A DNA stretch of 44,299 nucleotides, from contig NZ_QLST01000018.1 of NCBI RefSeq assembly GCF_003293845.1, positions 1-44,299 on the forward strand, in the 5' to 3' direction. The translations under genes were made by a program, and so were the position numbers. The DNA comes from Flavobacterium tibetense (GTDB taxonomy: Bacteria; Bacteroidota; Bacteroidia; Flavobacteriales; Flavobacteriaceae). Below, piece after piece: positions 1 through 7,805 of the stretch. Below the pieces are notes generated by a model. The model saw only the letters and a program-made list of their open reading frames with translations. It had not been told where the DNA came from and searched no databases. The number at the start of each line of letters is the position of its first letter. Position 1 is the first letter of the stretch.

Positions 1-1
1 T

Positions 2-883
2 GTTCAAGCACAACAGGATCCCCATTATACGCAGTACATGTATAATATGAGTATTATGAATCCGGCGTATGCTGGTAGTAAGGAGAATTTATCGATGGGA
101 TTGTTATATAGAAAGCAGTGGGTTGAGATCGAGGATGCGCCTACGACAGCTACCTTTTTTGGTCATTCTGCAGTTGGCAAGAATGTTGGATTGGGATTGA
201 GTGTTATATCGGATAAGATTGGTCCTGTAGAGGAGAACAATGTTTACGGGGATTTTTCGTACACGATTAATTTAGGAGGCGAGCATAAGTTAGCTTTTGG
301 ATTAAAAGCAGGACTTACGTTTCATAAAGTGGGGTTGTTTAGTGATATTTACAATACGTTGCCACAGCCCAATGATCCGGCTTTTCAAGAAAACATAAAC
401 AATACTTATTTTAATATTGGTTCAGGATTTTTCTATTATACGGATAAGTATTATTTAGGATTTTCGGTTCCCAATATGTTAAAGTCAAAGCATTTGGACA
501 TTCGTCAAAATGGAGATGAGTACGAGTTTGGATCGGAGACGAGTCATTATTTTTTAACTGGAGGCTATGTTTTTGATGTAACAGAGAACGTGAAATTTAA
601 ACCCTTTTTCATGTTAAAGTCAGCCTTTAATGTTCCAGCATCGTTAGATTTATCTACGAACTTTTTATTCAACGAGAAGTTTGAGATTGGTGCAACTTAC
701 CGTTTAGATGATAGTTTTGGCGCTATGGTTAATTATGCGGTATTACCTAATTTACGTATTGGTTATGCCTATGATCATATTGTATCGGATTTAAAAGTAA
801 CTACACCTTCTTCGCACGAGATTATCTTGTTGTTTGATGTAAACTTCCCGAAAAAGGTATCAAGTTCACCGAGATTTTTCTAA
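2..883 (+). CDS. PorP/SprF family type IX secretion membrane protein (5' partial)
   Basis: The reading frame is open to the left edge, and the residues before the first ATG at 38 (QDPHYTQYMYNM) match the conserved start of mature PorP/SprF proteins, so the true start and signal peptide lie outside the window. About 294 residues remain, close to the usual length of the mature protein. Seen: the N-terminal NPAYAGS motif, alternating hydrophobic/aromatic strands typical of an outer-membrane beta barrel, and a C-terminus ending in Phe. Family knowledge: PorP and SprF help deliver or anchor type IX secretion cargo at the cell surface, and SprF-like genes usually follow a giant adhesin with a type B C-terminal signal. 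I infer such an adhesin gene just upstream. The next gene starts 18 nt downstream, so the two are probably co-transcribed. Confidence 0.93.
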   Translation, partial: VQAQQDPHYTQYMYNMSIMNPAYAGSKENLSMGLLYRKQWVEIEDAPTTATFFGHSAVGKNVGLGLSVISDKIGPVEENNVYGDFSYTINLGGEHKLAFGLKAGLTFHKVGLFSDIYNTLPQPNDPAFQENINNTYFNIGSGFFYYTDKYYLGFSVPNMLKSKHLDIRQNGDEYEFGSETSHYFLTGGYVFDVTENVKFKPFFMLKSAFNVPASLDLSTNFLFNEKFEIGATYRLDDSFGAMVNYAVLPNLRIGYAYDHIVSDLKVTTPSSHEIILLFDVNFPKKVSSSPRFF

Positions 884-901
884 CCTAATAGCACAAAAAA
901 A

Positions 902-2779
902 ATGAAGAATATATATTTAAGTTTAAGTTTTGTTTTAGCTGTTAGTTTAGCACAGGGACAAAACAAACAAACCCGAGTAGCGGATAAGTTATTTGAGCGC
1001 TACGAATATGTTGAAGCCGCTCAAGAGTATTTAAAATTAGCCGATAAAGGCGATGCAGATACGTATGTAGTAAAACAATTAGCAGAGAGTTATTACAATA
1101 TTTTTAATACCAAAGAAGCTGTAAAGTGGTTTTCAAAACTTGTAGAAGAAAAGCAAGAGGCAGAAACGTATTATAAATATGCCCAAATGCTTAAAGCAGA
1201 AGGTAACTACCAAGAAGCTAACAAGCAAATGGAGCAGTTTGCCACCTTAGCGCCTAATGACCAAAGAGCCAAAGCATTCAAATCGAATCCAAATTATCTT
1301 GCAGCGGTTAAATCACAGGCGAAGTTATTTGATATTACCCCATCAGATATCAGTAGCGATAAGAGTGATTTTGGAGCGGTATTAGCTAACGATAACACGA
1401 TTTATTTCACAAGTGCAAGAAACACATCTCGCAGAACACACGGATGGAACGAAGAGCCATATTTGGATATTTATAAAGCTACGTTCAATGAAAACAAAAC
1501 CATTAGCGAAGCTACACCACTAAGTGATGTAAATACCAAATGGCATGACGGGCCCGTAGCTATTTCTAGCGATGGAAACACGATGTACTTTGGAAGTGAG
1601 AGTTTCAATGAGAAGGAATTTGAAAAAGGAAAAACAACTACCACGGAGCAAACTATAAAAAAAGGAAGAATCTACTTGTATAAAGCTACCAAAGAGGGCG
1701 ATAAGTGGACTAGTGTAAAACCACTTCCAATGAATAATAAGTCGTACTCGGTAAGAAACCCAAGTATTAGCAAAGACGGGAAAACGCTTTATTTTTCATC
1801 GGATATGCCAGGGGGATTAGGTGGAGAAGACATTTGGAAAGTAAGTGTAGATGGCGATACATACGGTACACCAGAGAACTTAGGAAAGAACATCAATACA
1901 GAAGGAAACGAGAGTTTTCCATTTATTGCGGATGACAATGTATTGTACTTTACTTCAGATGCCAGACAAGGCTTTGGAGGTTTTGATATCTATAAAGTAG
2001 ATATGAACAAACCAACTGAAGCAACTAACATTGGAGCTCCAGTAAATACAGAGAAAGATGATTTTTCATTTACGTTCAATAAGAGCAAGAAAGTAGCCTT
2101 CTTTTCAAGTAATAGAGCAGGAGTAGACAATATTTACGTGGCTATACCAGTTTGTGGTGTAAACGCTTTGGTGGTTACTAAAAACGCAAAAACAGGTGCT
2201 TTGATAGAAGGTGCAACAGTTAGCGCAATGGACGCTAAAAATGTACTTGCGGCTACACAAACTACAACTGAAATGGGAACTACAAATTTCGGATTGAATT
2301 GCGAAATGGTATATAACTTCCAAGCAACAAAGACAGGATTTGAGAATGCAATAGCTACTATGCAAGAATCAGAAGGAGGCGAGACGACAATTGAGATTTT
2401 GATGAATCCAATTATGCCAGTTATAACAGAGAAGGAAGTGATTTTAGCACCGATATTCTTTGAGTTCAACAAGAGCAACATCACGGCGCAAGGAGCTGAG
2501 GAGTTAAACAAGTTAGTGATGGTAATGAACGAGTATCCAGAGATGGTCATATTTGCTAAATCCCACACCGATAACAGAGGAAGTGATAAATACAACATGA
2601 ATTTATCGGATCGAAGAGCAAAAGCTACTGTTCAGTACATTATCTCGAAAGGCATTGCAAAAGAGCGTATTTCTGGACAAGGATTTGGAGAGAGTGAGCC
2701 AAAAGTGAACTGCACCAAGTGTACAGAAGAGGAACACGCACAAAACAGACGAAGTGAATTCTTAATTGTTAAGAAGTAA
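902..2779 (+). CDS. PorE-like OmpA family protein with TPR and PD40 propeller
   Basis: This 625-residue exported protein has signal peptide MKNIYLSLSFVLAVSLAQGQ. Domains in order: TPR-like helices (about 25-130); a PD40/WD40-like beta propeller (about 155-420) with repeated 'YFSS/YFTS' strands; a carboxypeptidase-regulatory-like fold (about 425-500); and a C-terminal OmpA peptidoglycan-binding domain (about 510-625) with SHTDNRGSDKYNMNLSDRRA and GFGESEP, containing the Asp and Arg that bind diaminopimelate. This order is that of PorE of Porphyromonas gingivalis, which ties the type IX machinery to peptidoglycan. Flavobacteria carry many such paralogues next to PorP/SprF genes, so a role in anchoring one particular cargo system is as likely as the core function. 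It forms an operon with the PorP/SprF gene and is followed by a strong terminator. Confidence 0.9.
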   Translation: MKNIYLSLSFVLAVSLAQGQNKQTRVADKLFERYEYVEAAQEYLKLADKGDADTYVVKQLAESYYNIFNTKEAVKWFSKLVEEKQEAETYYKYAQMLKAEGNYQEANKQMEQFATLAPNDQRAKAFKSNPNYLAAVKSQAKLFDITPSDISSDKSDFGAVLANDNTIYFTSARNTSRRTHGWNEEPYLDIYKATFNENKTISEATPLSDVNTKWHDGPVAISSDGNTMYFGSESFNEKEFEKGKTTTTEQTIKKGRIYLYKATKEGDKWTSVKPLPMNNKSYSVRNPSISKDGKTLYFSSDMPGGLGGEDIWKVSVDGDTYGTPENLGKNINTEGNESFPFIADDNVLYFTSDARQGFGGFDIYKVDMNKPTEATNIGAPVNTEKDDFSFTFNKSKKVAFFSSNRAGVDNIYVAIPVCGVNALVVTKNAKTGALIEGATVSAMDAKNVLAATQTTTEMGTTNFGLNCEMVYNFQATKTGFENAIATMQESEGGETTIEILMNPIMPVITEKEVILAPIFFEFNKSNITAQGAEELNKLVMVMNEYPEMVIFAKSHTDNRGSDKYNMNLSDRRAKATVQYIISKGIAKERISGQGFGESEPKVNCTKCTEEEHAQNRRSEFLIVKK

Positions 2780-2812
2780 GATAGTTATTTAAGTTAACCA
2801 AATTAGATTACC

Positions 2813-2848
2813 AAAGCCCTGAAATTGAAAAATTTTAGGGCTTTTTTT
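2813..2848 (+). terminator. Rho-independent terminator of the PorP/OmpA operon
   Basis: A perfect 8-bp stem (AAAGCCCT / AGGGCTTT) with a 16-nt loop runs into seven or more T residues, 34 nt after the stop codon of the OmpA-family gene. Confidence 0.85.
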
Positions 2849-2868
2849 GTATTGAAAATTATACTCTT

Positions 2869-3321
2869 TTAAATATTATCACTAGCATACCATTCGGCGA
2901 AGGAAGTCTCCGTTTCTTGAAGTTTCAGTGAATGTAAAGTTATATTTTGAGGTAGTCGGTTTGAAATTTTAGCAGCAAAATCAATTACCATATTTTCACT
3001 TGTAGGTTGGTAATCTACTAAAATCACATGATGTCCCCTGTTTTGAAGTTCGTGTGCTAATTCAATATGAGGGGTATTTTGGTTAAATACGGTAGCATGA
3101 TCAAAAACATCAACAACTTCCTCTTTTACAATTTTTTTCAAATCGCCGAAATCAATCACCATTCCATATTTTACATTGGATGTATCTGTTATGGGTTTTC
3201 CAATTACGGTTACTGATAATTTGTAGCTGTGTCCGTGAACATTTTTACATTTTCCATCATAACCATATAAAGCATGGCCTGTTTCAAAAGAAAATTGTTT
3301 GGTGATTCTAATATTGCTCAT
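2869..3321 (-). CDS. queD: 6-carboxytetrahydropterin synthase (QueD/PTPS family)
   Basis: This 150-residue cytoplasmic enzyme belongs to the 6-pyruvoyltetrahydropterin synthase fold. Zinc ligands H16, H29 and H31 (ETGHALYGY; KNVHGHSYKL) and the catalytic Cys C25 are present, with the Asp-His of the charge relay in DVFDHATVF (D74, H75). The complete QueD set supports conversion of dihydroneopterin triphosphate to 6-carboxytetrahydropterin, the second step to queuosine and other 7-deazaguanines. The length is slightly above the usual 120-140. It stands alone, convergent with the OmpA operon and divergent from the oxygenase gene at 3415. No other queuosine gene is in the window. A PTPS-type activity cannot be excluded from sequence alone, but the Cys arrangement favours QueD. 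Confidence 0.93.
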   Translation of the reverse strand: MSNIRITKQFSFETGHALYGYDGKCKNVHGHSYKLSVTVIGKPITDTSNVKYGMVIDFGDLKKIVKEEVVDVFDHATVFNQNTPHIELAHELQNRGHHVILVDYQPTSENMVIDFAAKISNRLPQNITLHSLKLQETETSFAEWYASDNI

Positions 3322-3339
3322 TTTGATGTAATTTCATTG

Positions 3340-3347
3340 CAAAGGTA
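3340..3347 (-). promoter_or_regulatory. -7 promoter element of queD
   Basis: On the minus strand the sequence TACCTTTG matches the Bacteroidota -7 element TAnnTTTG, 18 nt before the queD start codon. No clear TTG -33 element is visible. Confidence 0.6.
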
Positions 3348-3385
3348 ATAAATATTCACCACTTAAAATGCGTTGAATTTTGCAG

Positions 3386-3393
3386 TATATTTG
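3386..3393 (+). promoter_or_regulatory. -7 promoter element of the 2OG oxygenase gene
   Basis: TATATTTG matches TAnnTTTG exactly and ends 21 nt before the ATG at 3415. A possible TTG start at 3373 lies upstream of this element and so is unlikely to be transcribed. This decides the start of the gene. Confidence 0.6.
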
Positions 3394-3414
3394 CATGTTA
3401 TTATTCCAAAATAT

Positions 3415-4032
3415 ATGAGCGATTTTAATTTGAATCCCAAATATGAAAAGATTATAGATGATCTTTTAAATCAGCAATTTAGTATTGTTGATGATTTCTT
3501 TTCAGAAACAGAAACAACTAGTTTAAGGGATTCATTACTCTCAAAACACCAAGAGGATGAATTCAAAAAAGCAGCAATTGGGAATCAATTCAATGAACAA
3601 ATTATAAAATCGATTCGAGGTGATTTTATTTCGTGGATAGACGAGAATAATGCAAATGAAGCAGAAAGTTTATTTTTTGGAAAAGTAGAGGATTTTGTTC
3701 AATACATGAATCGCACCTGTTTTTTGGGAATTCAAGATAAAGAATTTCATTATGCTCTTTATCCTGAAGGAACATTTTATAAAAAGCATTTGGACACTTT
3801 CCAAAATGATTCAAGAAGAAAACTGTCAATTGTATGTTATTTAAACGAAGAAGATTGGAAAGAAGAATTTGGCGGAGAATTGGTCATCTATAAAGAAAAT
3901 GAAGAGATAGCAATTTTGCCCATGAAAGGTAGAGTGGTTGTTTTTGAAAGTCAAGTATTAGAACATGAAGTTAAGCCTGTTAAAAAAGAAAGATTAAGCA
4001 TCACGGGTTGGCTCAAAACAAGGAAAGTTTGA
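3415..4032 (+). CDS. 2OG-Fe(II) oxygenase family protein
   Basis: This 205-residue cytoplasmic protein has the prolyl-4-hydroxylase-like double-stranded beta-helix fold. Iron ligands are H125 and D127 (YKKHLDTF) and H184 (LEHEV), and R193, nine residues after the distal His, is placed to bind 2-oxoglutarate. Strands such as KLSIVCYLN and GGELVIY are typical of the SM-20/PHD subgroup (2OG-FeII_Oxy_3). Family knowledge: members hydroxylate proteins or small molecules using 2-oxoglutarate and O2; the substrate here is unknown. The first ATG after the promoter motif is used as start, giving MSDFNLNPKYEKI. It is single-gene, divergent from queD. Confidence 0.88.
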   Translation: MSDFNLNPKYEKIIDDLLNQQFSIVDDFFSETETTSLRDSLLSKHQEDEFKKAAIGNQFNEQIIKSIRGDFISWIDENNANEAESLFFGKVEDFVQYMNRTCFLGIQDKEFHYALYPEGTFYKKHLDTFQNDSRRKLSIVCYLNEEDWKEEFGGELVIYKENEEIAILPMKGRVVVFESQVLEHEVKPVKKERLSITGWLKTRKV

Positions 4033-4037
4033 AATGG

Positions 4038-4214
4038 TTACTCTTGTTTTTTGCTTCTTTTTTTTGCATTGAAGTACAATAAATAAGCTATAATTACTAA
4101 GAAAACAAAAGGTAAATAACTTCCAATGACTAGACCAATTTCGTAGTTGTTATCAGGAGCGTTTTTTACTTTGTCCTCAATGTTTACAGTTTGAAGTGCA
4201 ATAAATAAATTCAT
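4038..4214 (-). CDS. 58-residue single-pass membrane protein, unknown function
   Basis: A short frame of 58 residues starts with ATG (MNLFIALQTVNIEDKVKNAP) and has one hydrophobic segment at about residues 26-48 (IGLVIGSYLPFVFLVIIAYL) followed by a strongly basic tail (KKRSKKQE). A short N-terminal part, one transmembrane helix and a positive cytoplasmic end suggest an inner-membrane protein with the C-terminus inside. The frame is intact and fills a space otherwise without genes between the oxygenase and the type B cargo gene, on the same strand as the latter but separated from it by a terminator. I do not recognise a family. The coherent membrane topology is the main support that it is real. 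Confidence 0.55.
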   Translation of the reverse strand: MNLFIALQTVNIEDKVKNAPDNNYEIGLVIGSYLPFVFLVIIAYLLYFNAKKRSKKQE

Positions 4215-4231
4215 AAATAAAAATAAAAAGG

Positions 4232-4263
4232 AAACGAAGCTTAGTATTAACCAAGCTTCGTTT
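4232..4263 (-). terminator. Bidirectional hairpin terminator
   Basis: A perfect 11-bp stem (AAACGAAGCTT / AAGCTTCGTTT) with a 10-nt loop starts 4 nt past the stop of the 1157-residue gene. It has T-rich flanks on both strands, so it ends minus-strand transcription and could also stop plus-strand read-through. Confidence 0.85.
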
Positions 4264-4266
4264 TTA

Positions 4267-7200
4267 TTATCTAATTAAACTAAAATGCGATTTAAATTCT
4301 TTGGCAGTTCCGTTTTCTTTGTATTCAATTCTAAACCAATAGTCCGTTGCTGGAAGTAGTTGTCCGGCGAAAGTTCCATCCCAGCCTTCACCGTTTGGAT
4401 TAACTTGGCGAATTAATTTTCCATAACGATCATAAATAAATATTTTAGCTTCGTAACTTGGGTCTAAATTCGCAATATTCCAAGTGTCATGATAACCGTC
4501 GCCATTTGGAGTAAAAAAGTTAGGATACGTTAAAGCAAATAATGTTCCTGAATTTAATAACCCACAGCCTTGAATATCTCTAACATAAACTACATAAGAA
4601 CCATTAGGCAAATCCGTAAAAACATTGCTTGATTGCCAATCCACAAGATTTAAACTATACTCATATTCTCCAAAACCTCCAGAAGCCATGGCTACAATAG
4701 TCGTGCTTCCCGACGAGAATGCTGGAGTAGCAACTTCTGCGCTAAATATTGCTGGTTCAGAAGAAAAGTTTGCAATTATTGAATCAGAATTAACACAGTC
4801 TGTAATGTTGTTAGTAACAATAACAGAATAATTACCACCTTGTGTAACGTCATAGAACGGTGAATTTCCATTTGGATTTATTGGATTCCATACATAACTA
4901 TAATTACCCGGTTCGCTAGGTGTTGCATCAATGATTTGCGAACCTAGGCCTGTAATTGGATCTACGCATAAAACAAAATCATCACCCAAATTTATATTAG
5001 GTAAAGGATTTACGATTAGTGTTAAAAAATCGCCAAGACCAATACATTCGTTATTTATAGTACTATCTATTCTAACCCATAAATTGTGAGTATTTGGTAC
5101 AGTGTTTCTGTATGCAGAAAGGTTGGTTATAGGATTAGATTCTGAAAGAGCGTCACTTGCATTTTCATAAAAATTCAAAATAAGGTTTTGATTTGTAGGA
5201 AACAAACTTAAAAAGTAATTAAATGCCGGAGTTAAGTCAAAAACATCAATTCCGTCATTAAAGGTGTTGTTTGCGTCAATTAAATCATCACACTCAGTGA
5301 TAGTGAAAGCGTTTGATGAATTTAATGAAGTAGTAGAAACTAATAAGTTTACTCGTGCTGTTCTAAAACAACCGTTTTCATTTTCAATTCTAGCCCATAC
5401 GATTGAGCCATTTGAGGCATTAAACTGAGTTGGGTTTGAAACTAGTCCGGTATTGTTAAATGCATTAATTTCGCTTGTATGATAAGTAAATGCTAAATTG
5501 ATAAAATCATCAGACAAAATTGAATTTGCTTGAATTAAATTGAAATCAGTAATAGCATCAGTATCTGTGTCGCATTGTTTAAGATTTACAATTGAGTTTA
5601 CAATTGGTAAAGGAGCAACAATTAATTCAAAAGATCCAACCGTGAAACAATTGAATTGATTTGTAATGGTATAATAAATTATAGTATTAGATGTAGCTCT
5701 AATGTTTGTTATGTTGTTGCTATTATTAGCAATGGCATCAATTTCATTTGCAAAGTATTTTACATTAACGTTGGTTTGCGTTCCAATGATTTCAGTATTT
5801 TTATTTGTTAAAAGGAAATAAGTTTCACCATCTGTATCTGAAGGCAAATTATCATCACAAACTAATAATGGCTGAATAGTTGAAAGTATTGGAGATGGAT
5901 TTATTGTTACAGAAACAGTCGCTGAAGTTGCCTCACATACTGAAGTTGCTTCTAATGTATATGTATAATTACCTGAAAGATCAATTGCAGGATCAAATAA
6001 ACCATTAGGTCTTGCGATTCCATTATAACTCCAAGTCCCTCCAGGTGTTAATGATGAGCCTAATAAAGTAGTAAGATCCAAAACAGGGTCCGAACTACAA
6101 AAATTGATACTTGTATTATTTCCAGGATTAGGTCCTTCTTCTAAACTTACATCAATACTTATACTTGTATTAAGTTGCTCCCCTTCACAGAGAATAGAAA
6201 AGGAGTAAGTGTATAAGCCTTCAATGTTTATTGATGGGTTAAATAAATCACCATTTAATAGTGGTGCTCCATCAGGAACGATCCAAGTTCCTCCTGGCTC
6301 GGGGTTGCCTGGAATTCTTTCAAATAAATTAATAATGTTGTTGGTGCAAATTATAGTTTCACTATCTTCTGGTTCACTACCAAAACCTGAATAATAACCA
6401 GCAAAACCCGCTGCACCACTAAATCCAAAAACACCAACAGCAAGTGGGCCAGTTGAAGTAACAACAACATTTCCTTGCATATTAGAAATTCGGTAAGTTA
6501 CCCAATTAGGATTTCCTAATACATTTTCTGGGATAACTGTTGTGATATTACCATTAATCGAAACAGAAGAGCCTGTAGTTGTTAAAATAAACACATCGCT
6601 TTGGTATTGAATGCCTCCAATATTGTCTACATCAGGAATTAAATCTACACTTTTTTGAAAAAAACAACTTAAAGGTGGAATAAAGTTTAATCCCGAAGTA
6701 GCATCGCTAGTACTCCCGGCTAAAACCTGATACATGTATATTGGTTTTGAACTATTAACATAAATATTTTGAGAGGTAGTGCCTTGATAAAACCCATTGG
6801 GAACTTTGTAAAAATCACCAGCTTGCATTACAACTTCAGGAAGAGGATTTCCATTCACAAAAATTTCTGTATTATTTTCTGTAGCTATAATTAAAGGGAA
6901 TTCAGAATTACTACTGCCGTTCCCTTTTACTATAATATATTCTTTTCCCACTTTTTCAACTGGTACAATTTGATCTAAATTGAAATCTTGACCTGAATTT
7001 CCTCCGCCCGGACTTGGCCCAGCACCACCAGTTGCATTACCCGTATTTACTACTATTGGTTTGTCAGATGTTATTAAGGCTCCAACAAAACCAGTTAAAT
7101 TTGACGGATATGAAGAGTTACCTGCCAAAACTACACTTTGGCCCTTGTTTAAATTAAAAGTTTGAGACGCATAGCTATTATCTCCCGAAGGAGTAATAAA

Positions 7201-7740
7201 GACAACATCACTTTCATAATCAGAAACCGAAACTGTGGTGTTATCTTCTGTAGCCATAAAACTAGTTACAAAATTTCTTATTCCACTGTCGTATTCTTGT
7301 GGAACACTTCCAATTCTAAATGAAGTTCCTAAAGCAGTTTTTCCTTTTGAAACTAAAATTTCAGCATGATTTTGTGAGCGCACACGAAAACTAGCATAAA
7401 AATCTTTAGTGCTTTCTAATATTAAACCTTTATCAATTACGGGCGTATTTACTTCATTAGTGTTCGAAAACATTATAGAAGGTTGAGAAAATCCAAGTTC
7501 AATTGTTATTGGATTACCCTGAGAAATTGTAAAAGGGGAACCAATTATTGGAGTTCCATTTCCTAATTTTACAACTACTTGAATAGGTGAAGCCACAGGT
7601 GTTGATAAATATAAATAATGATCTTCTACTAAGTTAGCTTGACGCGCATGCAACGGCGGTATCCAATGTCTATTACTTAATTGCGCAAAGACATTTGTTG
7701 ATAAACTTAAAAAGGTAATAATAACTATAAATTTCTTCAT
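4267..7740 (-). CDS. Type IX secretion cargo, IgGFc-binding-like N-terminus, type B sorting domain
   Basis: This 1157-residue secreted protein has signal peptide MKKFIVIITFLSLSTNVFAQ. Residues about 25-460 (starting LSNRHWIPPLHARQ, with many 'VVVNTGNATGG'-like strands) resemble the IgGFc-binding N-terminal domain found in Bacteroidota surface proteins. The middle (about 460-1060) is a series of Ig-like modules and a repeated 'LxxCDxxxDxxTxFxL' type of segment (for example near residues 628, 720 and 812) typical of flavobacterial adhesins. The last 85 residues (YPNFFTPNGDGYHDTWNI, then FIYDRYGKLIRQ and WDGTFAGQLLPATDYW) are the gliding-motility-type (type B, CHU_C) C-terminal secretion signal. 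I infer surface display through the type IX system. It lies 65 nt downstream of the barrel gene on the same strand. Confidence 0.9.
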   Translation of the reverse strand: MKKFIVIITFLSLSTNVFAQLSNRHWIPPLHARQANLVEDHYLYLSTPVASPIQVVVKLGNGTPIIGSPFTISQGNPITIELGFSQPSIMFSNTNEVNTPVIDKGLILESTKDFYASFRVRSQNHAEILVSKGKTALGTSFRIGSVPQEYDSGIRNFVTSFMATEDNTTVSVSDYESDVVFITPSGDNSYASQTFNLNKGQSVVLAGNSSYPSNLTGFVGALITSDKPIVVNTGNATGGAGPSPGGGNSGQDFNLDQIVPVEKVGKEYIIVKGNGSSNSEFPLIIATENNTEIFVNGNPLPEVVMQAGDFYKVPNGFYQGTTSQNIYVNSSKPIYMYQVLAGSTSDATSGLNFIPPLSCFFQKSVDLIPDVDNIGGIQYQSDVFILTTTGSSVSINGNITTVIPENVLGNPNWVTYRISNMQGNVVVTSTGPLAVGVFGFSGAAGFAGYYSGFGSEPEDSETIICTNNIINLFERIPGNPEPGGTWIVPDGAPLLNGDLFNPSINIEGLYTYSFSILCEGEQLNTSISIDVSLEEGPNPGNNTSINFCSSDPVLDLTTLLGSSLTPGGTWSYNGIARPNGLFDPAIDLSGNYTYTLEATSVCEATSATVSVTINPSPILSTIQPLLVCDDNLPSDTDGETYFLLTNKNTEIIGTQTNVNVKYFANEIDAIANNSNNITNIRATSNTIIYYTITNQFNCFTVGSFELIVAPLPIVNSIVNLKQCDTDTDAITDFNLIQANSILSDDFINLAFTYHTSEINAFNNTGLVSNPTQFNASNGSIVWARIENENGCFRTARVNLLVSTTSLNSSNAFTITECDDLIDANNTFNDGIDVFDLTPAFNYFLSLFPTNQNLILNFYENASDALSESNPITNLSAYRNTVPNTHNLWVRIDSTINNECIGLGDFLTLIVNPLPNINLGDDFVLCVDPITGLGSQIIDATPSEPGNYSYVWNPINPNGNSPFYDVTQGGNYSVIVTNNITDCVNSDSIIANFSSEPAIFSAEVATPAFSSGSTTIVAMASGGFGEYEYSLNLVDWQSSNVFTDLPNGSYVVYVRDIQGCGLLNSGTLFALTYPNFFTPNGDGYHDTWNIANLDPSYEAKIFIYDRYGKLIRQVNPNGEGWDGTFAGQLLPATDYWFRIEYKENGTAKEFKSHFSLIR

Positions 7741-7805
7741 TTTTTATTTGGGGTAAAAATAGCTCGTAAAAATAGGTATTTAGCTTGTTATAAATAAATT
7801 ATTTG

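Noticed and set aside
2105..2598. Minus-strand reading frames of 86 and 154 residues inside the OmpA-family gene
   Set aside because: They are antisense to strongly conserved domains, show no recognisable protein features and have no promoter or start context. Similar antisense frames in other large genes were dropped for the same reason.
3373..3414. TTG start for the 2OG oxygenase gene
   Set aside because: It lies upstream of the -7 promoter element at 3386-3393, and the extra residues are not family-like. The ATG at 3415 is preferred.
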